NCBI GenBank assembly: GCA_022799035.1
Contig: JAAWNQ010000005.1
Span: 32,126-96,125, forward strand
Length of the DNA: 64,000 bases
DNA from: Oscillospiraceae bacterium
GTDB taxonomy: Bacteria > Bacillota > Clostridia > Oscillospirales > Oscillospiraceae
Direction: 5' to 3'
The notes under the pieces are model-generated. The model was not told where the DNA came from. It saw nothing but the letters and a program-made list of their open reading frames with translations, and made no database searches. Below are positions 55,015 to 64,000 of this stretch, one piece after another. The translations under genes were made by a program, and so were the position numbers. Position 1 is the stretch's first letter; every line of letters begins with the position of its first letter.

Positions 55015-56727
55015 TTATTTCGCCAGAATAGTCTGGGCGATCTGGCTGCCCTCGAAGACGTTGATGGTGGTGGGGGCGCAGCCGAACAGGCCGTCGCCGG
55101 CCAGCTCGCCGATGGCGTAGAGGTTATCGCACACGGTTCCGTCGGTCTTGACCACCTGCAGAGCCTCATTGACCTTCACGCCGCCCAGAGTCACCTGGAT
55201 GCCCGGCTGAGTCTGCACCGCGTAGTAGGGGGCGGTCTCCAGGGCGGTGTTCATATACATGGTCCGGCCGAAGTCCTCATCCTTCTCATTCTTCACATAG
55301 CCGCCGTAGGTCTCCACCGTGGCCTTCAGGTTGTCCGCCGGCACGCCGATCATGCCGGCCAGCTCCTCGATGGTGTCGGCCTTCACGATGTAGCCGGACT
55401 CGAGGAAGCCCTGGAGCCGCTTGGAGGAATCCAGGCTGACCTGGTCCATGATCAGGTAGCAGTAGTCGCCCTCCTGCTCCATCATGTGACCGGAGAGGGT
55501 GGTGTAATCGGTGATGTACTCATCGCAGAAACGCTGGCCGTTCATGTTGACCATGATGGCTCCGGCGGTGCGGGCCGCGCTCAGGGAGACGCTCACGCTG
55601 CCGTCGGCGTAAACGGAGGGGTTGAGTCGAACGTTGTCGATCTCCTCAAAGGCAGCGCCGATGGCCTCCGCCATGGCGTGTCCGTCACCGGTGCTGCCCT
55701 TGGCGGTGGTGCTGGGAAGGCCGGCCCAGTCGGGGCTGTACTTGGCGATGGCCTCCGGACTGGCGGCGTAGCCGCCGGTGGCCAGGACCACGTTGTCGGC
55801 AAAAATGTTGTACTGGCCGCCCTCGTCCTCGGCCACAACGCCTTTGATCACGCCGTTTTCTTCAATGAGGGAGACCGCCTTGGTGTTCAGGCGGAGGTTG
55901 ACCCCGGCGTTCTCCAGCTCGGCCTTCATCACCCGCACCATCTCCACGCCCAGGGAGCTGCCGTCGGAGGTGCCGATCTGGTAGTAGGACATGGGCCGGG
56001 TAAAGTCCGCGCCGATCTCCAGGAACCAGTCCAGAATGTTCTGGGAGTCCTGGAACATGGCGGTCATACGGTCCGCGTCAAAGGCGGGGTTGAGCTTCTG
56101 CTGCTTGGCCACATAGTCCTCAATGGTGACGGTGTCCACCCCTGCGTCTTTCTGCATCTGGGTGCCCATGACCACCAGATAGGTGGCGGACAGGGTGGTG
56201 GCGCCGCCCACCATGGGCTGCTTTTCGATGAGCAGCACGTCGTGACCCGCCTTGGTCAGGTCGATGGCGGTCTTCATGCCTGCGCCGCCCGCGCCCACCA
56301 CCAGGGTGGACACGGTCACGTCCTCGGTCTTGCCGGCGGCGGGGGACTGCCCGTCCTCCTTGGTCTGCCAGGCATTCACGTCCAGTCCCGCCTCGGTGAG
56401 GGCGGCGGCGGTGGCCTCCAGAATGGCCTTGCTGGTGTTGGTGGCGCCGGAGACGGCCTCCACATTGAGGGTCTGCCCGGCCACAATGGCCGCCGGGATG
56501 GTCTCGATAGCGGCGTCACAGATCCCCGGGGTCTCCCCGTGCTCGGTGACGGTGACAGCGTTCACCCCGCCGTTCTCCACCACCACCTCGACCTTCACCG
56601 GCCCGTTGTTGCCCTGGGCGCTGCCGGTGTAAGTCTTGGCCCCTTCGCTCTCCGTCTGCTTGGGTCCGCAGCCGGCCAGCGCCATGCTGACCACCAGCGC
56701 CAGAGACAAAAGACGATCCTTTTTCAT
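55015..56727 (-). CDS. Lipoprotein FMN-binding/FAD-dependent flavocytochrome-c-like reductase
   Basis: Lipobox SMALAGCGP; FMN-binding domain with LNVEAVSGATNTSKAILEA; FAD domain VSTLVVGAGGAGMKTAIDLTKAGHDVLLIEKQPMVGGATTLS... Confidence 0.93.
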   Translation of the reverse strand: MKKDRLLSLALVVSMALAGCGPKQTESEGAKTYTGSAQGNNGPVKVEVVVENGGVNAVTVTEHGETPGICDAAIETIPAAIVAGQTLNVEAVSGATNTSKAILEATAAALTEAGLDVNAWQTKEDGQSPAAGKTEDVTVSTLVVGAGGAGMKTAIDLTKAGHDVLLIEKQPMVGGATTLSATYLVVMGTQMQKDAGVDTVTIEDYVAKQQKLNPAFDADRMTAMFQDSQNILDWFLEIGADFTRPMSYYQIGTSDGSSLGVEMVRVMKAELENAGVNLRLNTKAVSLIEENGVIKGVVAEDEGGQYNIFADNVVLATGGYAASPEAIAKYSPDWAGLPSTTAKGSTGDGHAMAEAIGAAFEEIDNVRLNPSVYADGSVSVSLSAARTAGAIMVNMNGQRFCDEYITDYTTLSGHMMEQEGDYCYLIMDQVSLDSSKRLQGFLESGYIVKADTIEELAGMIGVPADNLKATVETYGGYVKNEKDEDFGRTMYMNTALETAPYYAVQTQPGIQVTLGGVKVNEALQVVKTDGTVCDNLYAIGELAGDGLFGCAPTTINVFEGSQIAQTILAK

Positions 56728-56885
56728 TGTTGAGTCCTCCTATTTATCCTTTTATCCGGGATCCCTCTCCGGGGACCCTTGACAAAAGAATAACATTTTC
56801 GACCTGCTTTTCCTATTCGAAATTCTTTGGGTTTGGGGAAAAATTTTGTGAATTTCCTTTGGTATGACCGCAGGCCAAAAAACAG

Positions 56886-56925
56886 CGGGCCCTGCCGGAA
56901 CCTCTCCGGCAGGGCCCGTTTCAGC
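56886..56925. terminator. Terminator
   Basis: cgggccctgccgga acctc tccggcagggcccg tttc. Confidence 0.85.
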
Positions 56926-56943
56926 GGCGAAGGGAAAGGGACC

Positions 56944-58203
56944 TTAGCCTCCCATGGTCATCCCAGACCCCAGTCCGTCCTTGTCCAGCATCCGCTCCAG
57001 CACCTCCACGTCGGTGGCGATGTCCATGGCCTCGGTGCGGAAGAGCTGGTCCAGCTGCTTCTCAAAGCCCTCCACCACCTTGTCCATCATCCCCTCGATC
57101 CGCTCCTTGGCGGCGGAGATATTCTCCCCCTCCACCCCCTGGGACTCCAACTGGGCGTATGTCCGCAGGAGCTTCAGGGTGGTGGGCAGGTAATAGTTGA
57201 GGAACTGGCGCAGCTCGGCGGCCTTGGCCGGGTTCTGCCGCTGGTAGTCCAGGATCTTGCCGGTGATCTCTCCGATCCGGTCGATCTTCCGGCTCATCTC
57301 GTCATCGGGGATGGCGTCGTTCACCGCCTTGATCTGCCGGAGGATGGCGTCGTCCTCATCCTCCTTGGGCTGGGCCTTGGGCTTTTCCGCCTCCCGGGCG
57401 GGGGCCTCCTCCCGGCGGGGGGCCTCATAGCCCTGGTCGGTGAGCACCAGCCGCCCCGAGGCCCTGTCTATGTACCCCATGGGCAGGGTCCCGTCGGAGA
57501 GCATTTTCTGGAGGTCGGAGAGGACCTTTTTCTCGCTGACCCCGGCGGAGCCTGCCAGGTCGGAGAGAAACACGGAGTTCCGGTTGCCGATGACCCCCAT
57601 ATAAAGCCGCTGCCGCCGGCCAAACCGGGTGCGGGACAGGCCGGTCCAGGCCATGGCCAGCCCCGCGCAGAAGAAGCCGAAAAGGGGAAACCAGGTGTCC
57701 CAGAAGGCAAGGCCGTAGCTGCTGAGCTCATCCACCAGGGGGATGAGGGTGCAAAAGCTGATCAGGCCGCCCAGGAAGGTGAGGCTTTTCCCGCTCTTGG
57801 GCTTACGGAAACGCCATCTCTTTCCGGCCCCGCTCTGGGGCTGGGCCCTCTGCGGTCCGGCGGGCGCGCCGCCGTAGGAGTAGGGCCGCTGGGCGGTTCC
57901 CTGCCCAGCCTTAGCCGCCCCTGCCGGGGCGGCTCCGAAGGAGGCGGGACCCTGGGTCGTTCCCTGGCCTTGATATCCGCTCTGGGCGGCATGGGGAGGG
58001 GGAGTCTGCCGCCGCCGCTGCTGCTGGTCCTGGGAGAACCGGTCGTAGCCCTGCCGCAGGTCCTGCTGGATCCTGTCGGTAGGGATGACCACCCCGCCCA
58101 GATTCAAAAACAAAAGGATCATACCGATGGGCCAGAAAAAGATAAACCCCAGCACGATGGCCCACCAGGGGATATTGGATTCCGGTTTGTTGGACATAAG
58201 CAC
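56944..58203 (-). CDS. XpaC-like (5-bromo-4-chloroindolyl phosphate hydrolysis family) protein
   Basis: Two TMs then ILRQIKAVNDAIPDDEMSRKIDRIGEITGKILDYQRQNPAKAAELRQFLNYYLPTTLKLLRTYAQLESQGVEGENISAAKERIEGMMDKVVEGFEKQLDQLF. Confidence 0.87.
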   Translation of the reverse strand: MLMSNKPESNIPWWAIVLGFIFFWPIGMILLFLNLGGVVIPTDRIQQDLRQGYDRFSQDQQQRRRQTPPPHAAQSGYQGQGTTQGPASFGAAPAGAAKAGQGTAQRPYSYGGAPAGPQRAQPQSGAGKRWRFRKPKSGKSLTFLGGLISFCTLIPLVDELSSYGLAFWDTWFPLFGFFCAGLAMAWTGLSRTRFGRRQRLYMGVIGNRNSVFLSDLAGSAGVSEKKVLSDLQKMLSDGTLPMGYIDRASGRLVLTDQGYEAPRREEAPAREAEKPKAQPKEDEDDAILRQIKAVNDAIPDDEMSRKIDRIGEITGKILDYQRQNPAKAAELRQFLNYYLPTTLKLLRTYAQLESQGVEGENISAAKERIEGMMDKVVEGFEKQLDQLFRTEAMDIATDVEVLERMLDKDGLGSGMTMGG

Positions 58204-58412
58204 CTCCTGCGGCTATGAATGAAACCAGGATAAAATCATAGGCTAAGATACACCAAAAACTATCATACAACGATTTTGCCCCGTTGTAAAGAAAAAACCT
58301 GGATAGAAAAAAGTGCCTGTAACCGTTCTGTTATTGCTTTTTGTGGTGGAAACTCGTATAATGACTCTATATCTTGTGTTATCTGCGTGGCAGATCAATG
58401 GAGTGATCGAAT

Positions 58413-60335
58413 ATGGAAGGAAAAAACGGCGGCAAGCGTCTTGCCACGGAATCAAATAGCGGAGGAAAAAAACGGCTCCTCCTGGCGGCCGCGGTCCTGG
58501 CGCTCACCCTTCTCCTGGGGGGCTATACCGCCCTGTGCGCCTATGCCGGGGGGGATGGGGGCCGTCTGGCTCCCAACGCCCGGATCGGCGGGGTGAAGGT
58601 GGGGGGCCTCTCCGCGGGGGAGGCGGTCTCCGTCCTGGACGCCGCCCTCCAGCAGCGGCTGGCCGGGCTGGAGGTCCCCTTCTCCTGCCAGGGGACCCTT
58701 TACAGCGTTCCCGGCACAGAGTTCTCCTATGACGCCCAAAGCCTGGTGGACGGCCTGTCTCCCGCCGGCGTTCCCTTCCCGGCCCGGGGCTTCAAGTTCC
58801 TCGCCGGGATGCTGTCCCGGGACGGGGAGCCCGTGGCCCTGACCCTGGACCACACCCCCGCCGCGGTGGAGCGGGCCGTCCGGGAGCGGGGAGACGCCGA
58901 CACCCAGACCACCTGGGATCTTCGGGATACCGCCCTGGTCTTCACCAAGGGCCGCACCGGACGGACGGTGGATGTGGCGGAGCTGTTGTCCAAGCTCACC
59001 CAGCGGGCCACTGAGGAGCTGGAGGGGGAAGCCCATACCGGCCAGCCGGCCCCTGTGGAGGCGGCGGTCATCGTGGCCCCTCCCCTGGAGCCTGACTTCG
59101 AGGCCATCCGCAAGGAGATATATACAGAGGTCTCCGACGCCTACCTGGACCGGGAGACCGAGGAGATCGTCCCCTCGGTCACCGGCAGGGACCTGGATAC
59201 GCAGGCCGCCCGGGCCGCCCTGAACGCCGCCCAGGACGGACAGACCATCCGGGTGGAGCTGCTTATCACCCAGCCCCAGGTCTCCACCGAGACCCTGAAC
59301 GAAAGCCTGTTCCGGGACGTGCTGGGGGAGGCCACTACCCGGGTCACCGGCACCTCCATCCGCCGGGAGAACGTGAGTGTGGCCGCCTCCCATGTGAACG
59401 GCACCCTTCTCTTCCCTGGGGAGGAGTTTTCCTTCAACCAGACCTGCAGTCCCTACGCCGTCTCCAACGGCTACGGCAAAGCCACCGCCTACGTCAACGG
59501 CCTTTCCAAGGATACGGTGGCCGGAGGGGTTTGTCAGGCCTCCTCCACCCTCTACTGGGCGGTGCTGAAGGCCAACCTGGAGGTGCTGGACCGCCGGCCC
59601 CACCGCTACGAGCCCTCCTATGTGAAGGGGGGACTGGACGCCACCGTCTACGGCAACTACGGGGACGAGGGCAGCACCGACTTCCGCTTCAAAAACAATA
59701 CCGACCACCCCGTCCGCCTCACCGCCGAGATGGACGGCAAAAGCTACCTGAAGGTGACCATCCTGGGCACCGACACCACCGGCATCCACGGGGAGCCTTA
59801 CTCCACCAACCGGGTGGTGACCCAGGCCTACCAGACCGTTTACGAGGCCAGCGCCAACGTGCCCCAGGGCACCACCCAAAAGGACCCCGAGCGCACCGGC
59901 TATAACGGGGTCACCATCGACACCTACCAGAAGCTGGTGGACAAGGACGGCAACACCGTCTCCGAAACCAAGTTGTACAGCACCAAATACTACCACCGGA
60001 ACGAGACCATCCTCTTTAACCCGGCGGACCTGGCCCTCTGGGGCATCGACCCGGTGACCGGCATCCGCACCGAGCCTCCCGCCACCCCGGAGCCCACCCC
60101 GGGCGGGGAGGGGACCCCTCCCCCCCAGGAGAGCGAGGCCCTTCCTCCCCCCGAGGACACAGGGGTGGCCCCGCCGCCGGAGATGGTGGCGACCCCGTCA
60201 CCGGCGGAGAGCCAGGACCCCGGCCTGCCCCAGCTGACTCCGCCCCCGGAGATAGAGAACCCCCTTCCCACGCCGGAGCCCCCTCCCCCGGAGACCCAGC
60301 CCATGCTGCCCCCGGGCACCATCCTGGGAATGTAG
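58413..60335 (+). CDS. VanW-family protein with Pro-rich tail
   Basis: HVNGTLLFPGEEFSFNQTCSPYAVSNGYGKATAYVNGLSKDTVAGGVCQASSTLYWAVLKANLEVLDRRPHRYEPSYVKGGLDATV. Confidence 0.93.
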   Translation: MEGKNGGKRLATESNSGGKKRLLLAAAVLALTLLLGGYTALCAYAGGDGGRLAPNARIGGVKVGGLSAGEAVSVLDAALQQRLAGLEVPFSCQGTLYSVPGTEFSYDAQSLVDGLSPAGVPFPARGFKFLAGMLSRDGEPVALTLDHTPAAVERAVRERGDADTQTTWDLRDTALVFTKGRTGRTVDVAELLSKLTQRATEELEGEAHTGQPAPVEAAVIVAPPLEPDFEAIRKEIYTEVSDAYLDRETEEIVPSVTGRDLDTQAARAALNAAQDGQTIRVELLITQPQVSTETLNESLFRDVLGEATTRVTGTSIRRENVSVAASHVNGTLLFPGEEFSFNQTCSPYAVSNGYGKATAYVNGLSKDTVAGGVCQASSTLYWAVLKANLEVLDRRPHRYEPSYVKGGLDATVYGNYGDEGSTDFRFKNNTDHPVRLTAEMDGKSYLKVTILGTDTTGIHGEPYSTNRVVTQAYQTVYEASANVPQGTTQKDPERTGYNGVTIDTYQKLVDKDGNTVSETKLYSTKYYHRNETILFNPADLALWGIDPVTGIRTEPPATPEPTPGGEGTPPPQESEALPPPEDTGVAPPPEMVATPSPAESQDPGLPQLTPPPEIENPLPTPEPPPPETQPMLPPGTILGM

Positions 60336-60377
60336 GTCCGGCCCGCCGGGATCCCCCTGAAGAAGGAGAAAGAGACA

Positions 60378-61061
60378 ATGAGCTTTCAAGGTTTTGACCC
60401 CGCGGTGGTGGACTTTATGTGGGGCCTTCGCTTCAACAACTCCCGGGAGTGGTTTGAGCCCCGGAAGGCGGAGTACAAGGCGGTGTTTGAGACCCCTATG
60501 AAGGAGCTGAGCCGGGACCTCTACGCCGCCTTCTCGGACAAGCATCAGGACCTGACCCTGGTGAGCCGGGTCAGCCGGATCTACCGGGACGCCAGAAGGC
60601 TTTTTGGCCGCGGGCCGTACAAGGATCACCTGTGGCTCACCGTCTCGGCCCCCGCCGAGCGGTGGTCCTGCCAGCCCACCTTTTGGTTTGAGCTGACCCC
60701 CGAGGGATACAGCTACGGCCTGGGCTACTGGATGGCCCAGGCTCTTACCATGGCAAAGCTCCGTGCCCGGATGGACCGGGACCCCAAGCCTATGGAGAAG
60801 CTGGCCCGCCAACTGGAAAAGCAGGATATCTTTCACTTGGAGGGGGAGGAGTTCAAAAAGCTCCGCCCCGCTCCCAGCAAGCTCCTGGATCCCTGGTATA
60901 ACAAGAAGGGGGGCTTCTCCCTGTCCTGCCAGCGGGAACACGACGACCTGCTGTGGTCTCCGGCGCTGACCGGCCACATCCTCTCCGGCTGGGAGACCTT
61001 GGTACCCCTGTACCGGTATCTCTCCACCCTGGACGGGGATCCCGACCCCCGGGAGCAATAA
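60378..61061 (+). CDS. DUF2461-family protein
   Basis: DFMWGLRFNNSREWFEPRKAEYKAVFETPMKELSRDLYAAF...VSRIYRDARRLFGRGPYKDHLWLTVS. Confidence 0.9.
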   Translation: MSFQGFDPAVVDFMWGLRFNNSREWFEPRKAEYKAVFETPMKELSRDLYAAFSDKHQDLTLVSRVSRIYRDARRLFGRGPYKDHLWLTVSAPAERWSCQPTFWFELTPEGYSYGLGYWMAQALTMAKLRARMDRDPKPMEKLARQLEKQDIFHLEGEEFKKLRPAPSKLLDPWYNKKGGFSLSCQREHDDLLWSPALTGHILSGWETLVPLYRYLSTLDGDPDPREQ

Positions 61062-61181
61062 AAGAGGGAAAAAGACCGGCGAAGGCTTCGCCGGTCTTTT
61101 TTGTCCACATTTTCCCAACAAAAAACCCTTCCTCCGGGACATACTACCCACGAGAACGAAAAAAGGAAGGGAAGTGGGAGC

Positions 61182-61901
61182 GTGACAAAGAGAAAAGGAT
61201 CCGTTTTGCTCATGCTCCTTCTGTCCCTGCTGCTGGGCCGGACCATCCGGGCCTTTCCTGCCCCGGCCCTCCCCGCCAACGGTCCCGCGGAGGTGGACCG
61301 CCCCCTCATCGCCCTCACCTTTGACGACGGTCCCCGCCGCTCCACCACCGGAGATCTGCTGGAGGGCCTGGCCCAGCGGGGGGCCAAGGCCACCTTCTTC
61401 CTGGTGGGGGAGATGATCCCCGGCAACGAGGACCTGATCCGCCGCATGGACGAGGAGGGCCACCAGATCGGCACCCACTCCTACGACCACGTGTACCTCA
61501 CCGGCCTCAACGCCGCCGACTTCTCCCGCCAGGTGGACCGGACCGAGGCTCTCCTCCGGGACATTCTGGGCCATGGCGGCTTTCTCCTCCGCCCGCCCTA
61601 CGGTATGATCGACGCCGCCGTGGAGAAGCGGACGACAAGCCCCCTCATCCTCTGGTCCATCGACCCGGAGGACTGGGACGACAAAAATACCGACCGGATC
61701 GTTGACCATATCGTCTCCCAGGCAAAGGATGGGGATGTGATCCTCCTCCATGACATCTATCCCACCTCGGTGGAGGCCGCCCTCCGGGTGGTGGACGAGC
61801 TTCACAGCCGGGGGTTTCTCTTTGTGACGGTGGAGGAACTGGCCGGCCAGCGGCACCGGGAGCTGACGCCGGGGGAGACCTTCCGCTGCTTCTACCCCTG
61901 A
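61182..61901 (+). CDS. Polysaccharide deacetylase
   Basis: LIALTFDDGPRRSTTGDLLEGLAQRGAKATFFLVGEMI...EEGHQIGTHSYDHVYLTGLN...LLRPPYGMID; GTG start after an RBS. Confidence 0.95.
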   Translation: MTKRKGSVLLMLLLSLLLGRTIRAFPAPALPANGPAEVDRPLIALTFDDGPRRSTTGDLLEGLAQRGAKATFFLVGEMIPGNEDLIRRMDEEGHQIGTHSYDHVYLTGLNAADFSRQVDRTEALLRDILGHGGFLLRPPYGMIDAAVEKRTTSPLILWSIDPEDWDDKNTDRIVDHIVSQAKDGDVILLHDIYPTSVEAALRVVDELHSRGFLFVTVEELAGQRHRELTPGETFRCFYP

Positions 61902-62053
61902 CCGGGTCCGGAAGGGCGGCCATCCCCCGGTCCTCTCCCGCAGGGTATGGATTCCCAATGATTACAATTTGATAAAACTTCCCTAAATCAAGTTGACGAT
62001 AAGGGGGGAAGCGTGTAAAATAAAGGAGAAAAATACAGTGGGAGGGAACGCCT

Positions 62054-63052
62054 ATGCCACGACAGACCAGGAATGAACTTATCAAATGTGAATACTGCGG
62101 CGAGATGTACGCCGCCAGCTATAAACACTGTCCCTTCTGCAACGAGGACGGCACCGGTCGCTGGGACGATCCGGACAGCATGGAGGAGGAGTACTACGAC
62201 GACGAGCTCCCCGTCCGGGGAGGCCGCCGTCTGGCGGGGGGCCGTGACCGCCGCCCGGGAGGGGAGGGCCCCTCGGTAGGCCGGATCATCAGTTGGGTGC
62301 TGTCCCTGGCCCTCATCATCGCCGCGGCGGGCATCCTCTTCTCCATCGCCAGATCCTTCCTGGGGGTTGGGAAAAAGGACCCGAAGCCTGTGGAAAGCCA
62401 GCCCCCGGTGGAGGTCCAGACCCCCAACATCCCCATGCCCACCCTGCCCCCTGTAGAGCCCACGCCGGAACCCTCCCAGCCCCCGGCCCCCGGTCCCGAC
62501 ATACCGGCGGTGGACCTGACCGCCCCCACCGACTTCAAGCTGAAGAAGGATGACATCTCCTTCTTCACCGTGGGAGAGAAATACCAGATGCCGGTGACCG
62601 TCACCCCGGCGGACGCCCACGCCGTCATTACATGGACCTCCAGCAATCCCGCGGTGGCTACCGTGGACGCCAACGGCCTCATCACCGCCGTCAGCCGGGG
62701 CACCGTGGATATCACCGCCTCCATTGAGGGGCTGGGGGAGCGGAAATGCATCGTCCGCTGCAACCTCCAGGAGGGGGGAGGGACCACCGCCCCCACAGAG
62801 AATACATCCGCTCCCGCCAACCCCGGCTCCCTGACCCTCAGCCGGGAGGACTTCACCCTCAGCAGCGTGGGGGAGAGCTGGGTCCTGAAGGTCTCGGGCT
62901 CCACCTCCCCGGTGACCTGGGCCTCCTCCAACACCTCGGTGGCCACCGTGGATGCCAACGGCAAGGTCACCGCCGTGAGCAAGGGCGTGTGCAACGTCAC
63001 CGCCACAGTGGACGGGGTGACCCTGAAGTGTATCGTCCGCTGTACGTTCTGA
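62054..63052 (+). CDS. Zinc-ribbon, membrane-anchored protein with two Big2 (Ig-like) repeats
   Basis: IKCEYCGEMYAASYKHCPFCNEDG; TM; VTPADAHAVITWTSSNPAVATVDANGLITAVSRGTVDITASIEG and WASSNTSVATVDANGKVTAVSKGVCNVTATVDG. Confidence 0.9.
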   Translation: MPRQTRNELIKCEYCGEMYAASYKHCPFCNEDGTGRWDDPDSMEEEYYDDELPVRGGRRLAGGRDRRPGGEGPSVGRIISWVLSLALIIAAAGILFSIARSFLGVGKKDPKPVESQPPVEVQTPNIPMPTLPPVEPTPEPSQPPAPGPDIPAVDLTAPTDFKLKKDDISFFTVGEKYQMPVTVTPADAHAVITWTSSNPAVATVDANGLITAVSRGTVDITASIEGLGERKCIVRCNLQEGGGTTAPTENTSAPANPGSLTLSREDFTLSSVGESWVLKVSGSTSPVTWASSNTSVATVDANGKVTAVSKGVCNVTATVDGVTLKCIVRCTF

Positions 63053-63064
63053 AAAAACCAACCC

Positions 63065-63097
63065 AAAAGAGCGGCCCTCCGGGGCCGCTCTTTTCCG
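63065..63097. terminator. Terminator
   Basis: aaaagagcggccc tccg gggccgctctttt. Confidence 0.88.
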
Positions 63098-63316
63098 TCC
63101 CTCTGGGGGAGGGTTGTGGTCAAAATAGCTCACAGGACCGGGGTATGGTTGACATAGTTCTATATAAACTGCCTAAAAAATGGAAATATCACAAATAACC
63201 GCAGAATTGTCCAGTAGAAATCCGGCCTACTCTTTTGTAAAATATGTGTATATCAAGCGTTGTATCATCTCTTGCTTTGGTGAAAACCACAATAAACAGA
63301 AGGAGGAAACTGAATC

Positions 63317-64000
63317 ATGAAAAAGCGCGTACTGGCTCTGACCCTGTCCCTGTCCATGGTGGCCGGCCTGCTGGCGGGCTGCGGCGGCCAGAAGGACCCC
63401 GATCCCACCCAGGTCGCCGGCAACGATCCCACCCCCGCCCCCGCGGAGAGCAAGGCCCCTCCCGCCCCCGTGGAGAACCTGACCGAGGTCCAGAAGATCA
63501 TCAAAGAGGCCGAGGGCATGTCCATGGAGGACCTGGCCAAGAAGGCCATCGAGGAGTCCAACGGCAAGACCTTCTTCGGCGTGGGCAACTCCAGCCGGGG
63601 CAAGAGCGCCCTTCCCCTGTTCATCGAGTACCTGCAGTCCATCGACCCCAGCTACACCATGGAGTTCGAGTGGCAGCAGCCCAAGAACAACAAGATCTTT
63701 GACCAGCTCACCGCCGACTCCCTGAAGCCCCAGGGCACCTTCGCCATGACCCTCATCCAGGACGGCAACCAGATCGAGTCCAAGATGGTTCAGACCGGCA
63801 TCTTGGATACATACATCCCCAAGGAGTGGGCCGAGGCCAACGGCACCACCGCCGACGCCCATGAGGGCTATCTGGCCCTCCAGACCCTGAACAAGGTCTT
63901 CATGTACAACAACACCGGCTCCAAGACCTACGACAACTGCTGGGACTTCGTGGCCGAGGGCGAGCACGGCCTGTACATGGACATCGACTCCGAGATCGTG
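63317..64000 (+). CDS. ABC substrate-binding lipoprotein, 3' end cut by window edge
   Basis: RBS aggagg; MKKRVLALTLSLSMVAGLLAGCGGQKDPDPTQVAGNDPTPAPAESKAPP...; open to position 64000. Confidence 0.8.
   Translation, partial: MKKRVLALTLSLSMVAGLLAGCGGQKDPDPTQVAGNDPTPAPAESKAPPAPVENLTEVQKIIKEAEGMSMEDLAKKAIEESNGKTFFGVGNSSRGKSALPLFIEYLQSIDPSYTMEFEWQQPKNNKIFDQLTADSLKPQGTFAMTLIQDGNQIESKMVQTGILDTYIPKEWAEANGTTADAHEGYLALQTLNKVFMYNNTGSKTYDNCWDFVAEGEHGLYMDIDSEIV

Noticed and set aside
1-64000. CRISPR arrays, rRNA and tRNA genes
   Set aside because: No regularly spaced direct repeats or recognisable rRNA/tRNA signatures seen by eye; a dedicated scan was not possible.

Overview
The window is a high-GC Firmicutes chromosome, probably an Oscillospiraceae-like gut anaerobe (inferred from gene content, not tested). 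It carries a precisely delimited ~22.4 kb mobile element inserted inside the sporulation regulator gene spoVT. The first 33 codons of spoVT (ATG 1136 to ..REGDP) stop at a GGCGACCCG core (1226-1234). The remaining 147 codons (LEIYTDKDGEVIFKKYS...GFLGRHMEG) resume in frame at the second GGCGACCCG core (23660-23668). That second part is currently fused in frame to the C-terminus of the element's large serine recombinase. Joining the two cores gives a complete 180-aa SpoVT. The rejoined element ends form an imperfect inverted repeat (16/21) centred on the core, as expected of a serine-integrase attP. The element therefore looks like an intervening element that could be removed precisely, by analogy with sigK/skin. 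It carries a MobA/MobL-type relaxase, a VirD4/TraG coupling protein, DUF932 and YqaJ genes, RhuM, a possible excisionase, a Ser/Thr kinase with HTH regulators, a zinc-ribbon membrane-protein cluster, and two AT-rich cassettes of unknown function flanked by terminators. The rest of the window is chromosomal: CobW-type GTPase, BlaI/BlaR1-like pair, SLH protein, MacAB-like efflux, SpoIIQ-like M23, queT with a probable SD-sequestering riboswitch, galU, rpsF-ssb-rpsR, an AfuABC-like ABC system linked to sugar-phosphate isomerases, serC-serA, a GntR-ABC operon, a frameshifted AraC regulator beside a flavin reductase, and VanW, DUF2461, deacetylase and Big2 proteins. Two intergenic loci share a conserved double-hairpin core with copy-specific complementary arms. 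All calls are from reading the sequence; no database search was run.
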